From positions 7,827,791 to 7,891,790 of the forward strand of contig NC_023753.2 in NCBI RefSeq assembly GCF_000499845.2: DNA of 64,000 nucleotides. The letters run 5' to 3'. Below the pieces are notes generated by a model. That model did no database searches, had not been told where the DNA came from, and was given only the letters and a program-made list of their open reading frames with translations. Both the position numbers and the translations under genes were made by a program. Source of the stretch: Phaseolus vulgaris. Taxonomy: Eukaryota; Streptophyta; Magnoliopsida; Fabales; Fabaceae. Shown here in pieces: positions 24,831 through 36,822 of this stretch (positions are counted from its first letter, which is position 1; every line of letters starts with the position of its first letter).

Positions 24831-25584
24831 AAGAATTTCACGTAACTACAGTTTCTAGTTTGAAATATATTTTTATTGAAATAAATCAATTTAAAAAATA
24901 AAACTATTTTTTTATTAAAATAAATTAATTTTAAAATTACATTAACTAATGTGAAATCAATTTTAAATTACTTTATTTCTCTTTTTCTTATTGCATTTAT
25001 CCTATTTTTTTACCTATTTCATTTTTTTCAATATAATTATTCAAGATAAAATTATTTTAGGGGCAATCTAATATGAATAAATGTTTTTCTTACTAAAAAT
25101 ATTTTATTTATAACTTTTTTTTAAGAAATATTTAGTTACGTTAGTTTGGTTGAAAAGAATGTATGAGGATTTATAATGATGGTAAAAGTCTATATCTTAT
25201 ATACTAAAACTAATTTAAATTTTTTAATTAAAAAGCTAAAATTGAGAGCGTTAAGTAAAGTAAATGTTGAAACTCTGTAGTTCATAATGATAAAGCATAA
25301 GCCTAATAGTTACTTTTGTCTGCAAAGCTAACTACACTCTTAATATTTTACCCTCCAGACAAACCAAAATTTCCAAAAACAAATTACCAACTTTATATAT
25401 TTTGCTTCATCAAGAAAATAAATATTCTAGTTTATTCTATTTGCATGCCAAAGGAAGAAAAAAAGCAAGGGAAGAACATAAGAGGAAAATAAGAAAGGTA
25501 AGCAACAAATATACAAATAACTAAATGGTGTTTTGAATGTATCAGTTTCCTTCGAATGCCACCAAGACAGGAAACATGTCAAAT

Positions 25585-25660
25585 GAATTAAAGGGGAACA
25601 CTTAAGGGGTGTCTCAACCCTTATACAAAGAAAGCTTACAAAATAACAAGCATAAAGATC
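25585..25660 (-). repeat. LINE 3'UTR-like fragment inside the CACTA element
   Basis: AAGGGTTGAGACACCCCTTAA on the minus strand resembles the tail of the LINE piece at 23177-23241. No TSD found. Confidence 0.4.
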
Positions 25661-25814
25661 TAGGTTCCTTTGGTTCTTGTTTTAACATAACAAGAAAGAG
25701 CCTAAAACTAAAGAGATCATCCACATAACAAATGACTACAAACATTCCCAAAGAACAAGGACACACACTCAAACAAACTATGCTTAACACCCTGCTACTA
25801 AACTTGAAAACAAC

Positions 25815-26135
25815 AGTGCCTAGGCTCCAAAAAGAACATCAAAATTGTAGCAAAAACAGCATCAAAACAGCACCAAAACTGCAGCATAAATCAACATTTA
25901 TACAGCATAAAACCAGCTAAAAACAGTACCAAAACTACAGCAGAAAACCAACATTTGTACATCATAAAACCAGCACTAAAACTGCACCAAAACAACACCA
26001 AAACTGCAGCAGAAAACCAACATTTATACAGCATAAAACCAACAAAAAGAAGTACCAAAACTGCAACAGCAAACCAACATTTGCACAACATAAAAACCAG
26101 CAAAACCAGCACCAAAACTGCAGCAGAAAACCATC
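25815..26135. repeat. Minisatellite-like array, units of about 55-69 bp
   Basis: About five imperfect units built from ACCAAAACTGCAGCAGAAAA, CCAACATTTATACAGCATAA and AACCAGCA. It lies just 3' of the TnpA-like coding region within the CACTA element. It leaves open frames on both strands, for example the repeated minus-strand FMLYKCWFSAAVLVLF, which are by-products of repeat length and not genes. Confidence 0.9.
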
Positions 26136-26428
26136 ATAATCCTAGCAGCTACTTCGTGATATCTAACTCCCCCTGCATAATCATAATCATAAGTTGAGCT
26201 ATTAAAGCCTACCCTGCTTAAAACAAATCAGTATCTGCTACTATCTAATCACCCACCAAAGGAAAATAAACTTCTACTTTCTGATTATTTTGTACATTAT
26301 CAAACTTCATCAAGAGCAGTATGCGACATCAATGAAGGTAATGAAACATAATCTAGTTAATACAAGGAAAAGCAAGTTATAGTACCATACATAGATATTG
26401 TTTTAAGAAAACTTACAAAAGGACGAAC

Positions 26429-27641
26429 TCAAGGCAGGGGTTGATCATCAAAGCTCTGAGCACAGTGAGGGTGAACCTGACTTGTGCTTGTTGAGGTGTC
26501 ACCCTGTTGTCGCTCCATCATCATGGTTAACTTTTTCTCCATGAACTTTATTTTATCCTCCAACATTGCACAATTTTGATTTTCTTGAGCAGCTATTTGA
26601 GTTGCTTGATCAACTCTTTCATTTGCTTGCATCACTTGTTGATGAAGTTGTTCATTATGAGAAAAGTAATCACTGGAAGGAGAAAGTATTGAAGGTTGGG
26701 TTAGGGAAGACACTCCATGGCGAATGTTGGAAGCCAAGTCTGCAGTGCCATAACATCGACCTCTACTCTTGCCTCCAACAACATCCTTCCAGCATTGAAG
26801 TTTTGTTGTTGGATTGATCGGTTGGCTGTTGGAAGTTGATCCTTCAGAGTTGTCAAATTGGAGGGCTTTCAATCGCTCATGGTAGGTTTCCTAGTTCATT
26901 GTGAAAAATTGTAAGTGGGACAATAATAATATAAATCATGTATACAAAAGTAGAGTAATAACTTACGTAAGTCTGTTTGGCACGACTATCTACCCAAAGT
27001 CCATCCTTCTTAGTGTGTGTGGCTATGAATAATTCATCGGGTTGAACCGGCCGGCCAAATTTTCGTTCCTAAAATAAATGGAAAAGCTACCAATATTAGA
27101 TATTATCTACTAAATTTAGGCTTATGCAATAAAATATAGATACTTACTAGGCCCAATGCAATGTCGAGGTGTGATTTACGACCAATAGAGTGCAATGCCC
27201 CACCTCGAGTCGATGACCTATTCAATTTATTTTGGATTGATTGTTCTTTGAACTTTTTCGAATTCCAATAGTCCAAGAGACCAATCCATGCTTGTTCACT
27301 AATCCAGTTAGGTCTAGTTACTTTCATCCTAGCTTTACCAAGCATATCAGAGAGGCGTTTTCTCACCTTTGACTCATACACTTTTCTAATTTTCCACTCA
27401 TCATGAGGGGCCCAAGTCACTCGAGTCTGTAAAAAGAACAACAGATTTAGATAAAAGTTATTGAATATAATAAATGCTTAAATGGAAATGAGTGAAAATG
27501 TTATGTTAAGATCACCTTAAATTCAGTCCACCATTTAAGTTGGACTTCCTCTGGTGTTTCGTCATAGTGATAGTAAGGACCCTAAATTGTGACCTAATTG
27601 CATGTCCAATTGCCTTAGTAGCACAATGATTAGGTGTCCAT
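26429..27641 (-). pseudogene. TnpA-like (Transposase_24) gene, exons 2-5
   Basis: Four exons on the minus strand with GT-AG borders: 27516-27641, 27148-27426, 26967-27068 and 26429-26890. Together they give the typical Transposase_24 order. Exon 2 has WTPNHCATKAIGHAIR, exon 3 has KSHLDIALG, exon 4 has FGRPVQPDELFIATHTKKDG plus the RAKQTY junction. Exon 5 has the CWKDVVGGKSRGRCYGTADL block and a coiled-coil-like C-terminus (HEQLHQQVMQANERVD region onward), stopping at TAG/TGA near 26429. Exon 2 carries a frameshift around 27590-27600: the second half, which should read YHYDETPEE..., is in another frame. The product would bind the sub-terminal repeats. Donor sequences are strong (GTAAGT at three of the four). 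Confidence 0.88.
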
Positions 27642-27723
27642 CTACAAAACATGCAAACCAAAATGTTAAACATGAAGTATAGCAAATAATTCACAATAAA
27701 GTTCAATGCGATAATAAACTTAC

Positions 27724-28146
27724 CCTTTACCCACTGGTCGAATGATGACTCTCCCACTACCATCATGTTCTTCATCAGGGATATCATGGTGTGTCGTGGG
27801 TTGTACTGGCGTATTAGGGGAGGGTTGCACTGATGCCTGAGTAGGCTGAACTGATGTATGAGTGGGTTGCACTGATGCCCGAGTGGGCTGAACTGATGTA
27901 AGAGTGGGTTGCACTAGAATTTGAGGAGTCACCTGAACGGATGGAGCACTAGAGAAGTGAACTAATGAGGGATTAGATGTGGACTATAATGGAATGTAAG
28001 TGGGAAAGAGCGTCGGAGTATACGAATATTGGACTGCTAGAGCCACGGGCGACAGCACTGGTATAATACGAGAGGTATAAGGAGGAACATTGTCCTGTCA
28101 CACAGCAGAACGAAAGGATGAGGAGGGGGTTGAGGAGGAAGGGGTC
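27724..28146 (-). pseudogene. TnpA-like gene, 3' part of exon 1
   Basis: Continuation of the exon interrupted at 28146/36615, ending at the donor GGTAAGT (27718-27724). It encodes a low-complexity Pro/Thr/Gln region with a repeated VQPT unit (SVQPTRASVQPTHTSVQPTQ), then an acidic HDIPDEEHDG and RVIIRPVGKG. Two stops lie in this frame, at 28098-28100 (TGA) and 27984-27986 (TAG), so it was already non-functional or was damaged independently of the insertion. Confidence 0.85.
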
Positions 28147-29027
28147 TGTAACATCCCTAACTTTTACTTTTAAAAAAAAATAAATAAAAAAAAAATATGC
28201 GTACAATATCTAACTAACGTACAATATCTAATTAACGTACAATATCTAATTAACATATAAACATATATTGTTTTCTCATATTTGTATCTCAAAATATATT
28301 CCTCTTCATAAGGATTTAATATATACATCCAAAAAGTTTAAAAACAAAACAAAACAGAGCATTCAATTTAAATCTATCTAATCCTTCTGCTGCTCATTGA
28401 GGAGCTCTATTACCTGCAATCTCATCTGCTCCCGTGTAAATACACGATCATCACAGTTAGAGAAACAAACACAAACAAATTACAGGATAAGCTATCTATA
28501 TAAAATGTTTTGATATAATTTAAATTTCAAATTAATAAGCATAATTCATCAATTCTCATATGATTTCTCAAACCAATTCATTTTTCATATGTCAGACTTT
28601 TACTGACTCACAACACATAGACACTCGACTCTACTTCCGGAAGACTCGTGTATTGAAATTAGCATCCAGAGACCTGCACCTGTCATACTACTGCTGTGAA
28701 ACCCACACAGCCATGCACATAATTATCTCAATATCTCATCATCTTCATATGACAGGTAAATCCATTTGATATGCTCTGATCAGTTCTTTCAAACCTCAGA
28801 ATCAACCAAATGGACCTCCTTCGACTCTCACCAACTGAATAACTTCATCTATTTGATTCCATTATATCAGTAGAGTCAGGATCGTCTCATTCACAGGACA
28901 CTCACAAATCAATACACCCTAATAACAATCTCAACATGGTATTTCCTTTCCTGAAAATACTACGTCTTCATCACACTTTAACCTCATTACATACATCATT
29001 TAACATATCAATGCACCACTCAATCAC

Positions 29028-29059
<32 letters not shown>

Positions 29060-30070
29060 CTTTCTAAACAATCCAAATATATCTCAAACTTTACTTAAAA
29101 CACATAATTAATTCCAAATATATGCTCTTTAAATCAATCATCGTCTGAAATCACACAACCACTTCTCATTCAAACATCTCACTTAAGTAATTCAACCAAA
29201 ATATTCAAAAGGAATAGTTCAACTCATTTATATTATCATTCAAACACTTTCAATTCTCAATCACAAACAGTTTCAACAAATTATTCTCATAACAGATTCA
29301 AAATCAACCATTCCAGTCAATATATTACTTTACTCTTTAAGAGAGACAATCCTGCAAGCAAAAATAATTGGAATTGGTGACCACGTCACCTCCACATCCA
29401 GAATCTTCTAACCTAGGGTTTTATTGAAAATAATAAGACTAGCTTCCCTTACCTGAACTTTAGCTTATGCTCACTAAGAGCTCCAAATCTACCCAAAAGC
29501 TAAAGGTAATTAACCTGCACCACAGAGTCCTAATCAAAATCTAACTATACAGAGATTAACCCGTACAAAATCTAATATTAACCCGTACAAAATCTAATAA
29601 GATCAAAATTAACTCAAAAGAAAAAGGAGTCAAGAAGAAACTTACTCTATCTGATATTTTGATCCAGCAAACTTATAGGGTTCATTACCAAGAGTCTAAC
29701 GGCAGACTTCGATCGCCAAACTGATAAGCGAGGTAGTCAGAATCTTAAAGAAAAGGAGAGGAAAGGAAAAAGAGGAACAAAACTGAACTTACTCTATAAG
29801 AGATTCTGATCGGGTAGACTTGTAGTCTTTGCTGCCAGGAGTCTAATGGCGTACTCTGATCGTCAAACAGATGAACGAGGAGGTCAGAATCTTAGAGAGA
29901 AGGGAGAGAAAGGAAAAGGGTAACTTTTAGAGAGATGGTAGTTATTTTAAAATGAAACCTGAATAACTGAATTTTCTATTTATATGTCATTTTCATTTTA
30001 ATAATAAAATATTCAGGTATCATTTAAAATATACCACTTCTACTCTAAGGTTATTTTCTAGATCCTTACA
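28147..30070 (-). repeat. 3' LTR of the gypsy element (left)
   Basis: 1,924 bp, minus-strand TGTAAGGATC to GGGATGTTACA. It contains three tandem copies of CGTACAATATCTAATTAA near 28199-28255. It also holds (AT)n at 29031-29059 and an internal diverged duplication (about 29640-29780 and 29800-29930). A TATAAATAG promoter box (minus) lies at 29977-29985. Confidence 0.97.
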
Positions 30071-30085
30071 TTCTCCCTAACAAGA
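30071..30085 (-). promoter_or_regulatory. Polypurine tract of the gypsy element
   Basis: TTAGGGAGAA on the minus strand ends exactly at the 3' LTR border (30070/30071), the site for plus-strand priming. Confidence 0.85.
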
Positions 30086-30621
30086 AAAATTTTCGTCCCC
30101 GAAAATTGACTTACCAGAAAAGAGATATGGATAGGTTTCTCTAATGGTTTATCCCACACCACCTTCACCATACTGATGGTCTTGCCTCTGAGCTGTTTAC
30201 TCTGATGGTCTTCAATCCTGACTGGTTTTGCTTCAAAAGACAAGTTATCCTTGATTTGCACATTATCCACTTCCAACACATGACTAGGGTCTGGGATGTA
30301 CTTCTTTAGCTGTGATACGTGAAAGACATTATGCAGGTTTGCTAATTGAGGAGGTAGAGCAATCTCATAAGCCACTGGACCTATCTGCTTTAGGATCTGA
30401 TATGGTCCAACAAACTTAGGAGATAACTTCCTTGATTTGATAGCTCGTCCTACACCTTTGGTTGGTGTCACTCTCATGAACACATGATCTCCAGCTGCAA
30501 ACTCCAAAGGCTTTCTCCTCTGATCTGCATATGATTTCTGCCTACTTTGAGAAGCTTTCATTTTGTCTTGTATCTGCTTCACCTTCTCAGTGGTCTGTTG
30601 AATTAACTCTGGCCCAACCAA
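30071..30621 (-). pseudogene. Gypsy pol C-terminus: integrase tail and chromodomain-like region
   Basis: The frame from about 30621 contains the conserved integrase tail (KSYADQRRKPLEFAAGDHVF, then KLSPKFVGPYQILKQIGPVA and LHNVFHVSQLKKYIPDPSHV). A chromodomain-like start follows (EAKPVRIEDHQSKQLRGKTI, then VKVVWDKP). After that the usual aromatic-rich chromodomain end is lost and the frame runs into the 3' LTR, stopping at 30058-30060. It is separated from the next upstream block by the TAG at 30643-30645. It reads as the end of a gag-pol polyprotein with a shortened chromodomain. Confidence 0.85.
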
Positions 30622-30642
30622 AACTGTTTCACCGTCCTTATA

Positions 30643-31041
30643 CTAACATAAAGGAGTTCTGCATTTCCTCCCATTCAAAGCTGCATATGGTGCCATCCCA
30701 ATACTGGCATGATAACTATTATTATAAGTAAACTCCACCAGAGGCAACATCTCATCCCAACTTCCCAGATGATCCAAGATACATGTCCTCAACAGATCTT
30801 CTAAGGATTGGATCGTCCTCTCAGACTGCCCATCTGTTTGAGGATGATATGCAGAGCTCATTCTCAATCTAGTTCCCAAAGAATCTTGTAAACTCTGCCA
30901 AAACCGTGAAGTAAACCTAGGATTTCTATCTGAAACAATACTAGAAGGCACCCCATGCAATCTTACAATCTCTTTGATGTACAATTGTGCCAACTTAGTC
31001 ATAGATATTCTCAAATTAACTGGAAGAAAATGAGTGCTCAA
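30643..31041 (-). pseudogene. Gypsy integrase core, separated by stops
   Basis: It contains the integrase catalytic core features: [20 protein letters not shown] with a DDE-type Asp, [20 protein letters not shown], and the Glu-containing block. The frame is preceded by two stops (around 31042-31055) with a small deletion before the HFLPV block. It is closed by TAG at 30643-30645, where Trp is usual. Integrase is therefore inactive in this copy. Confidence 0.9.
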
Positions 31042-31182
31042 CTATTACCAGACTGCATCATGACCCCTTACTGATCTTGGTAAATGAGTAACGAAATCCA
31101 TAGCAATGTTATCCCATTTCCACTCAGGAACATCTAACTGTTGTAACAAACCACCAGGTCTCTGATGTTCTACCTTTGCCTT

Positions 31183-34100
31183 CTAACATGTTAAACATGT
31201 AGCAACATATAGAGCTATTTCTTTCTTCATGCCTGACCACCAAAATGACTCCTTCAAATCTTGGTACATCTTATTCATACCGGGATGTGGACTAAGATAA
31301 CTCTTGTGACCCTCTTCTAGGATCATTCTCTTCAGTTCTTCATTTGCAGGTATGCAAATTCTGTCATTAAATCTTAAGATCTCATCTTCTCCCATCACAA
31401 AGTCTTTAGCCTGATTTGTACCCAGTAAATCCATAGTACGCTTCAGAGTAGGATCCTCTAACTGCTTTTCCTTTATCATTCCAAGAAAATCATTAGTTAT
31501 AGTTAACTTACTACAACTAATATGATCAACATGAAATTTCACTCCTAAATTTAGATCTCTGAATTGCTCAATCAACTTTTGTTCTTCAATCATCATGGTT
31601 GACACCTGTACTGACTTTCTACTCAAAGCATCTGCAACTACATTAGCCTTCCCTGGATGATACATCAGTTGGAAATCATAATCCTTCAAAAACTCCATCC
31701 ATCTTCTTTGTCTCATATTCAACTCTTTTTGATCAAACAAGTATTTCAAACTTTTATGGTCACTGAACACCTGAAATTGAGCTCCATATAAATAATGCCT
31801 CCAAATCTTCAAAGCAAACACCACAGCTGCCAATTCTAAGTCATGAGTTGGATAGTTTCTCTCATGAACTTTGAGTTGCCTTGAAGCATATGCAACTGGT
31901 CTTTTCTCTTGCATCAAGACACAACCCAAACCCTGATGTGAAGCATCACAGTAAACTTCAAAAGGTTTTCCTGTATCAGGAATCACTAACATCGGAGCAC
32001 TAGTTAACCTTTTCCTCAGCTCTATGAAACTCTGCTCACATCTGTTAGTCCAAGCAAAAGGTTGATCTTTGCGGGTTAACTGAGTCAAAGGAGCTACTAC
32101 CCTGGAAAAATCTTCAATGAACCTCCGATAGTAGCCAGCTAGACCCACAAAACTCCTTATCTCAGTCACTGTCTTTGGACGTTCCCATTGAAGCACTGCC
32201 TCCACTTTGGCTGGATCCACTGAGATCCCCTGAATTGATATTACATGCCCTAAGAAGTTGACTTCCTTCAGCCAAAACTCACACTTAGAGAATTTAGCAT
32301 ATAATTGCTTCTCCCTCAAAATCTCCAACACTGTCTTCAGATGCTCTTCATGCTCTCCCTTAGTCCTTGAATAAATAAGTATGTCGTCTATAAAGACTAT
32401 AACAAACTTATCCAAGAAAGGACGAAAAATTCTATTAATGTAATCCATGAACAAAGCTGGAGCATTTGTTACTCCAAACGGCATCACCACATACTCATAG
32501 TGTCCATAACGAGACCTAAAGGCTGTCTTCTGAACATCTTCAGCCTTTACCAAAATCTGGTGGTATCCAAATCTCAGATCAATCTTTGAGAATACTGAGG
32601 CTCCATGTAACTGATCCATCAAATCATCAATTCTGGGCAGAGGATATTTGTTCTTGATGGTCAACTTATTCAACTGTCTGTAATCTACACACAACCGAGA
32701 CCCTCCATCTTTCTTCTTAACTAGAAGCACCGGAGCTCCCCATGGAGATACACTTGGTCTGATGAATTGTTTCTCCAACAAATCTTCAACTTGCTTCTTT
32801 AGTTCAATCAACTCTGCTGGAGCCATTCTGTAAGGTGCCATTGACACTGGCCCAGCTTCAGGTACCAAATCAATAGAGAATTCTACTTCTCTCTTAGGAG
32901 GTAATCCAGGTATTTCTTCTGGAAATACATCCATGAAATCCTTCACCACATGTATACTACTCATTTCTTCTTCATTCTTAACTTCCATCTGAGTTAAGAT
33001 TACAAAACACTTTGATCCTTCTTTCAATTCTGACCACACTTGTTGAGCAGACATCCCATATGACTTCTTGGAATCTGAAAACACTATTTTCTGTTGACCA
33101 CAATCTATGAGAATGTGATTGGCAGATAGCCAATCCATCCCTAAGATAACATCTAAGTCCTGAAGAGGTAGACAGATCAAATTTATTTTGAACCTGCGTC
33201 CCTCTACTATTACTGGACATTCAGAGCAAACTGTAGAGGTTAAAACTTTTCCTGATGTTGGTGTAGAGACCAACAATTCAAACGACAACTCCTTTACTAG
33301 AAGACCCAACTCCGCTACACATAAACTCGACACAAAAGAGTGTGTCGCTCCAGAATCAAATAAAACTTTCACATATCTACCAGCTATATAACATACACCT
33401 TGTACCAAGTTACCTGACTGAGATGCTTCAGCTCCTGACATAGCAAACACCCTTCCAGTTGCTTGGGGTCTACCACCTCCTCCTCTTCCTGACTGCAAGT
33501 TACCTCCAGGAATTATCCTCCTCCTATTAGGGCAATCTTTTGATAGATGTCCTTCTTTCTGACAAGTATAACACTTTCTCTCCGATGAAAGTTGAGGACA
33601 ATCTTTCTTCAAATGGGGTCCAGCACAGTGATAACATGTGGGTCTCCATGGTTGTTGTTGCTGAAACTGTGGTAGAGATGTTCCTGTCCTATGTTGTGGA
33701 GGTCTAGCATAAGGTTTATGTTGTTGATGCTGCACCTTGGCCTTCCCACTGGAAGACCCTCCTTGGTGTGATCTGATCACCCTGGAATCACCATTTTCCA
33801 GGGTCTCCACCATCTTCGCCTTCTCCACCAAGGCGGGAAACTCTCTAATGCACATAGGAGCTATAGTCTTCTTCAGCTCATGTTTTAGACCTTCTTCAAA
33901 CTTCCTACACCTCCAAGCCTCAGAGGTAGCTTGGGTGTAGAATCTGGCTAGGTACTCAAACCTAGTAGCATATGCATTCACTGACATCTCTCCTTGTTCC
34001 AACCTGAGGAATTCAGCTTCCTTTACAAACCTTGCACTATCTGGAAAATATTTCTCTAAAAACTTCACTTTGAAACTCTCCCAGTCTAATACTTCATCTC

Positions 34101-34503
34101 TAGCTTCCATCATCTGTTGAGCTCCCATCCACCAGAACTCTACTTCTCCAGACAATAAATATGTAGCAAATACCAATTTCTTATCCTCAGGGCAGAAGGT
34201 TGCCCTAAAGATCTTCTCTAAATCTCTTATCCATTGGTCTGCTTGGTCAGGAGTGGCATTCCCAGTGAACTTAGGTGGGTTGTGTCTCATGAACTCTGTC
34301 AGTCCCATCTGCTCCTGAGACTGACTGACATGGGAAGCTGTTGCACCAGATCTAGCAATCTCCCAATGATTCATTGCTGCCTGGTGATTCTAAGCCATTG
34401 CCATATTCTGTTGTTGAATAGCATTTGCCATCATCTCAATAGCCCTGGCAATCTGGTTCATCTCAGAAGAAGGTTGGGGAGGGGTAGGAGGTCTAGGAGA
34501 CAT
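31183..34503 (-). pseudogene. Gypsy gag-protease-RT-RNase H, with premature stops
   Basis: The original start is probably the ATG at 34503 (MSPRPPTPPQPSSEMNQ). A TAG at 34390-34392 interrupts codon 38, and the long frame then restarts downstream at 34374 and runs 1,063 codons. In order it shows gag (about residues 25-200 of the long frame). Two CCHC knuckles follow ([13 protein letters not shown] near 247 and [14 protein letters not shown] near 267), then an aspartic protease with [10 protein letters not shown] near 340. The RT has [11 protein letters not shown] near 577 and FIDDILIYS near 660, RNase H carries VYCDASHQG near 805, and the integrase zinc finger starts near 1030. The frame closes at TAG 31183-31185, right after CLTC, in place of the Gln codon common there. 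Apart from the stops the RT and RNase H look intact. Confidence 0.93.
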
Positions 34504-34622
34504 GCTATACAACAGAAAAGAAAGATTTAGGATGAATCTAAAAAATCATAAGTTTTACTAACAACCTAACTAAAGCACATATAAACAATCCCATAACCCT
34601 TAGGTCTCCTAAGGTTCGAACA

Positions 34623-34634
34623 GCTCTGATACCA
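34623..34634 (-). promoter_or_regulatory. Primer-binding site (initiator tRNA-Met)
   Basis: Minus-strand TGGTATCAGAGC, 3 bp inside the 5' LTR, matches the 3' end of plant initiator tRNA-Met, the usual primer for gypsy and copia elements. Confidence 0.9.
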
Positions 34635-34637
34635 TAA

Positions 34638-35539
34638 TGTAACATCCCTAACTTTTACTTTTTTAAAAAAAAAAAAATAAAAAAAAAATATGCGTACAAT
34701 ATCTAACTAACGTACAATATCTAATTAACGTACAATATCTAATTAACATATAAACATATATTGTTTTCTCATATTTGTATCTCAAAATATATTCCTCTTC
34801 ATAAGGATTTAATATATACATCCAAAAAGTTTAAAAACAAAACAAAACAGAGCATTCAATTTAAATCTATCTAATCCTTCTGCTGCTCATTGAGGAGCTC
34901 TATTACCTGCAATCTCATCTGCTCCCGTGTAAATACACGATCATCACAGTTAGAGAAACAAACAAATAACAGGATAAGCTATCTATATAAAATGTTTTGA
35001 TATAATTTAAATTTCAAATTAATAAGCATAATTCATCAACTCTCATATGATTTCTCAAACCATCAAGTGTCTATTACATTCATAAAATTCATTTTTCATA
35101 TGTCAGACTTTTACTGACTCACAACACATAGACACTCGACTCTACTTCCGGAAGACTCGTGTATTGAAATTAGCATCCAGAGACCTGCACCTGTCATACT
35201 ACTGCTGTGAAACCCACACAGCCATGCACATAATTATCTCAATATCTCATCATCTTCATATGACAGGGTAAATCCATTTGATATGCTCTGATCAGTTCTT
35301 TCAAACCTCAGAATCAGCCAAATGGACCTCCTTCGACTCTCACCAACTGAATAACTTCATCTATTTGATTCCATTATATCAGTAGAGTCAGGATCGTCTC
35401 ATTCACAGGACACTCACAAATCAATACACCCTAATAACAATCTCAACATGGTATTTCCTTTCCTGAAAATACTACGTCTTCATCACACTTTAACCTCATT
35501 ACATACATCATTTAACATATCAATGCACCACTCAATCAC

Positions 35540-35604
<65 letters not shown>

Positions 35605-36614
35605 TTTCTAAACAATCCAAATATATCTCAAACTTTACTTAAAACACATAATTAATTCCAAATATATGCTCTTTAAATCAATCATCGTCTGAAATCACAC
35701 AACCACTTCTCATTCAAACATCTCACTTAAGTAATTCAACCAAAATATTCAAAAGGAATAGTTCAACTCATTTATATTATCATTCAAACACTTTCAATTC
35801 TCAATCACAAACAGTTTCAACAAATTATTCTCATAACAGATTCAAAATCAACCATTCCAGTCAATATATTACTTTACTCTTTAAGAGAGACAATCCTGCA
35901 AGCAAAAATAATTGGAATTGGTGACCACGTCACCTCCACATCCAGAATCTTCTAACCTAGGGTTTTATTGAAAATAATAAGACTAGCTTCCCTTACCTGA
36001 ACTTTAGCTTATGCTCACTAAGAGCTCCAAATCTACCCAAAAGCTAAAGGTAATTAACCTGCACCACAGAGTCCTAATCAAAATCTAACTATACAGAGAT
36101 TAACCCGTACAAAATCTAATATTAACCCGTACAAAATCTAATAAGATCAAAATTAACTCAAAAGAAAAAGGAGTCAAGAAGAAACTTACTCTATCTGATA
36201 TTTTGATCCAGCAAACTTATAGGGTTCATTACCAAGAGTCTAACGGCAGACTTCGATCGCCAAACTGATAAGCGAGGTAGTCAGAATCTTAAAGAAAAGG
36301 AGAGGAAAGGAAAAAGAGGAACAAAACTGAACTTACTCTATAAGAGATTCTGATCGGGTAGACTTGTAGTCTTTGCTGCCAGGAGTCTAATGGCGTACTC
36401 TGATCGTCAAACAGATGAACGAGGAGGTCAGAATCTTAGAGAGAAGGGAGAGAAAGGAAAAGGGTAACTTTTAGAGAGATGGTAGTTATTTTAAAATGAA
36501 ACCTGAATAACTGAATTTTCTATTTATATGTCATTTTCATTTTAATAATAAAATATTCAGGTATCATTTAAAATATACCACTTCTACTCTAAGGTTATTT
36601 TCTAGATCCTTACA
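34638..36614 (-). repeat. 5' LTR of the gypsy element (right)
   Basis: 1,977 bp, same sequence as the left LTR apart from a longer (AT)n (35543-35603) and a 24-bp segment near 35062-35085 absent from the left copy, plus small indels. A TATAAATAG promoter box (minus) at 36520-36528 would drive the genomic transcript. Confidence 0.97.
36520..36528 (-). promoter_or_regulatory. TATA box of the gypsy 5' LTR
   Basis: TATAAATAG on the minus strand, about 95 bp inside the upstream LTR edge, an ordinary position for the U3/R boundary. Confidence 0.6.
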
Positions 36615-36619
36615 GGGTC

Positions 36620-36822
36620 GAAGAAGAAGAAGGGGTCAAAGAAGAAGAAGGGGTGGAGGAAGAGGGCATGGAGGATTGAGGAAAACGGGATTGGGGTGAT
36701 GGGCCAGAATAAGGAATGGACCCTAGTTCTATTGCAAGACCGCCATGCATAGATGTGTGAACTCCACGCCTAGCATTGTTATGTCTGATAACAGAACCAT
36801 CCCTTCCTCTAGTCCTAGGCAT
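36620..36822 (-). pseudogene. TnpA-like gene, 5' part of exon 1
   Basis: ATG at 36822 opens MPRTRGRDGSVIRHNNARRG, then a Ser/Pro-rich tract that runs straight into the 5' LTR of the gypsy element. Removing the retrotransposon and one GGGTC copy joins this in frame to 28146. This shows that the insertion split a previously continuous exon. Confidence 0.88.

Larger units (their letters stand above)
28147..36614 (-). mobile_element. Ty3/gypsy LTR retrotransposon (chromovirus, Tekay/Del-like), 8,468 bp
   Basis: A complete element transcribed on the minus strand. It has a 3' LTR at 28147-30070, a 5' LTR at 34638-36614, a PBS and PPT next to the inner LTR edges, and gag-pol between. It is flanked by GGGTC at 28142-28146 and 36615-36619, a perfect 5-bp target duplication. 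It lies in exon 1 of the TnpA-like gene of the CACTA element. The LTRs differ mainly by (TA)n length, a 24-bp indel and small indels; by eye I see about two base substitutions outside A-runs. That indicates recent insertion. Clade placement as a Tekay/Del-type chromovirus rests on the long LTRs, tRNA-Met PBS, pol order and a chromodomain-like C-terminus. Confidence 0.95.

Noticed and set aside
25891..26197. Repetitive proteins on both strands (FMLYKCW... and KPALKLHQ...)
   Set aside because: Caused by the minisatellite array within the CACTA element.
28560..28769. Open frame in the gypsy LTR (and its counterpart in the other LTR)
   Set aside because: LTR sequence without coding motifs; not conserved in frame with the gag-pol.
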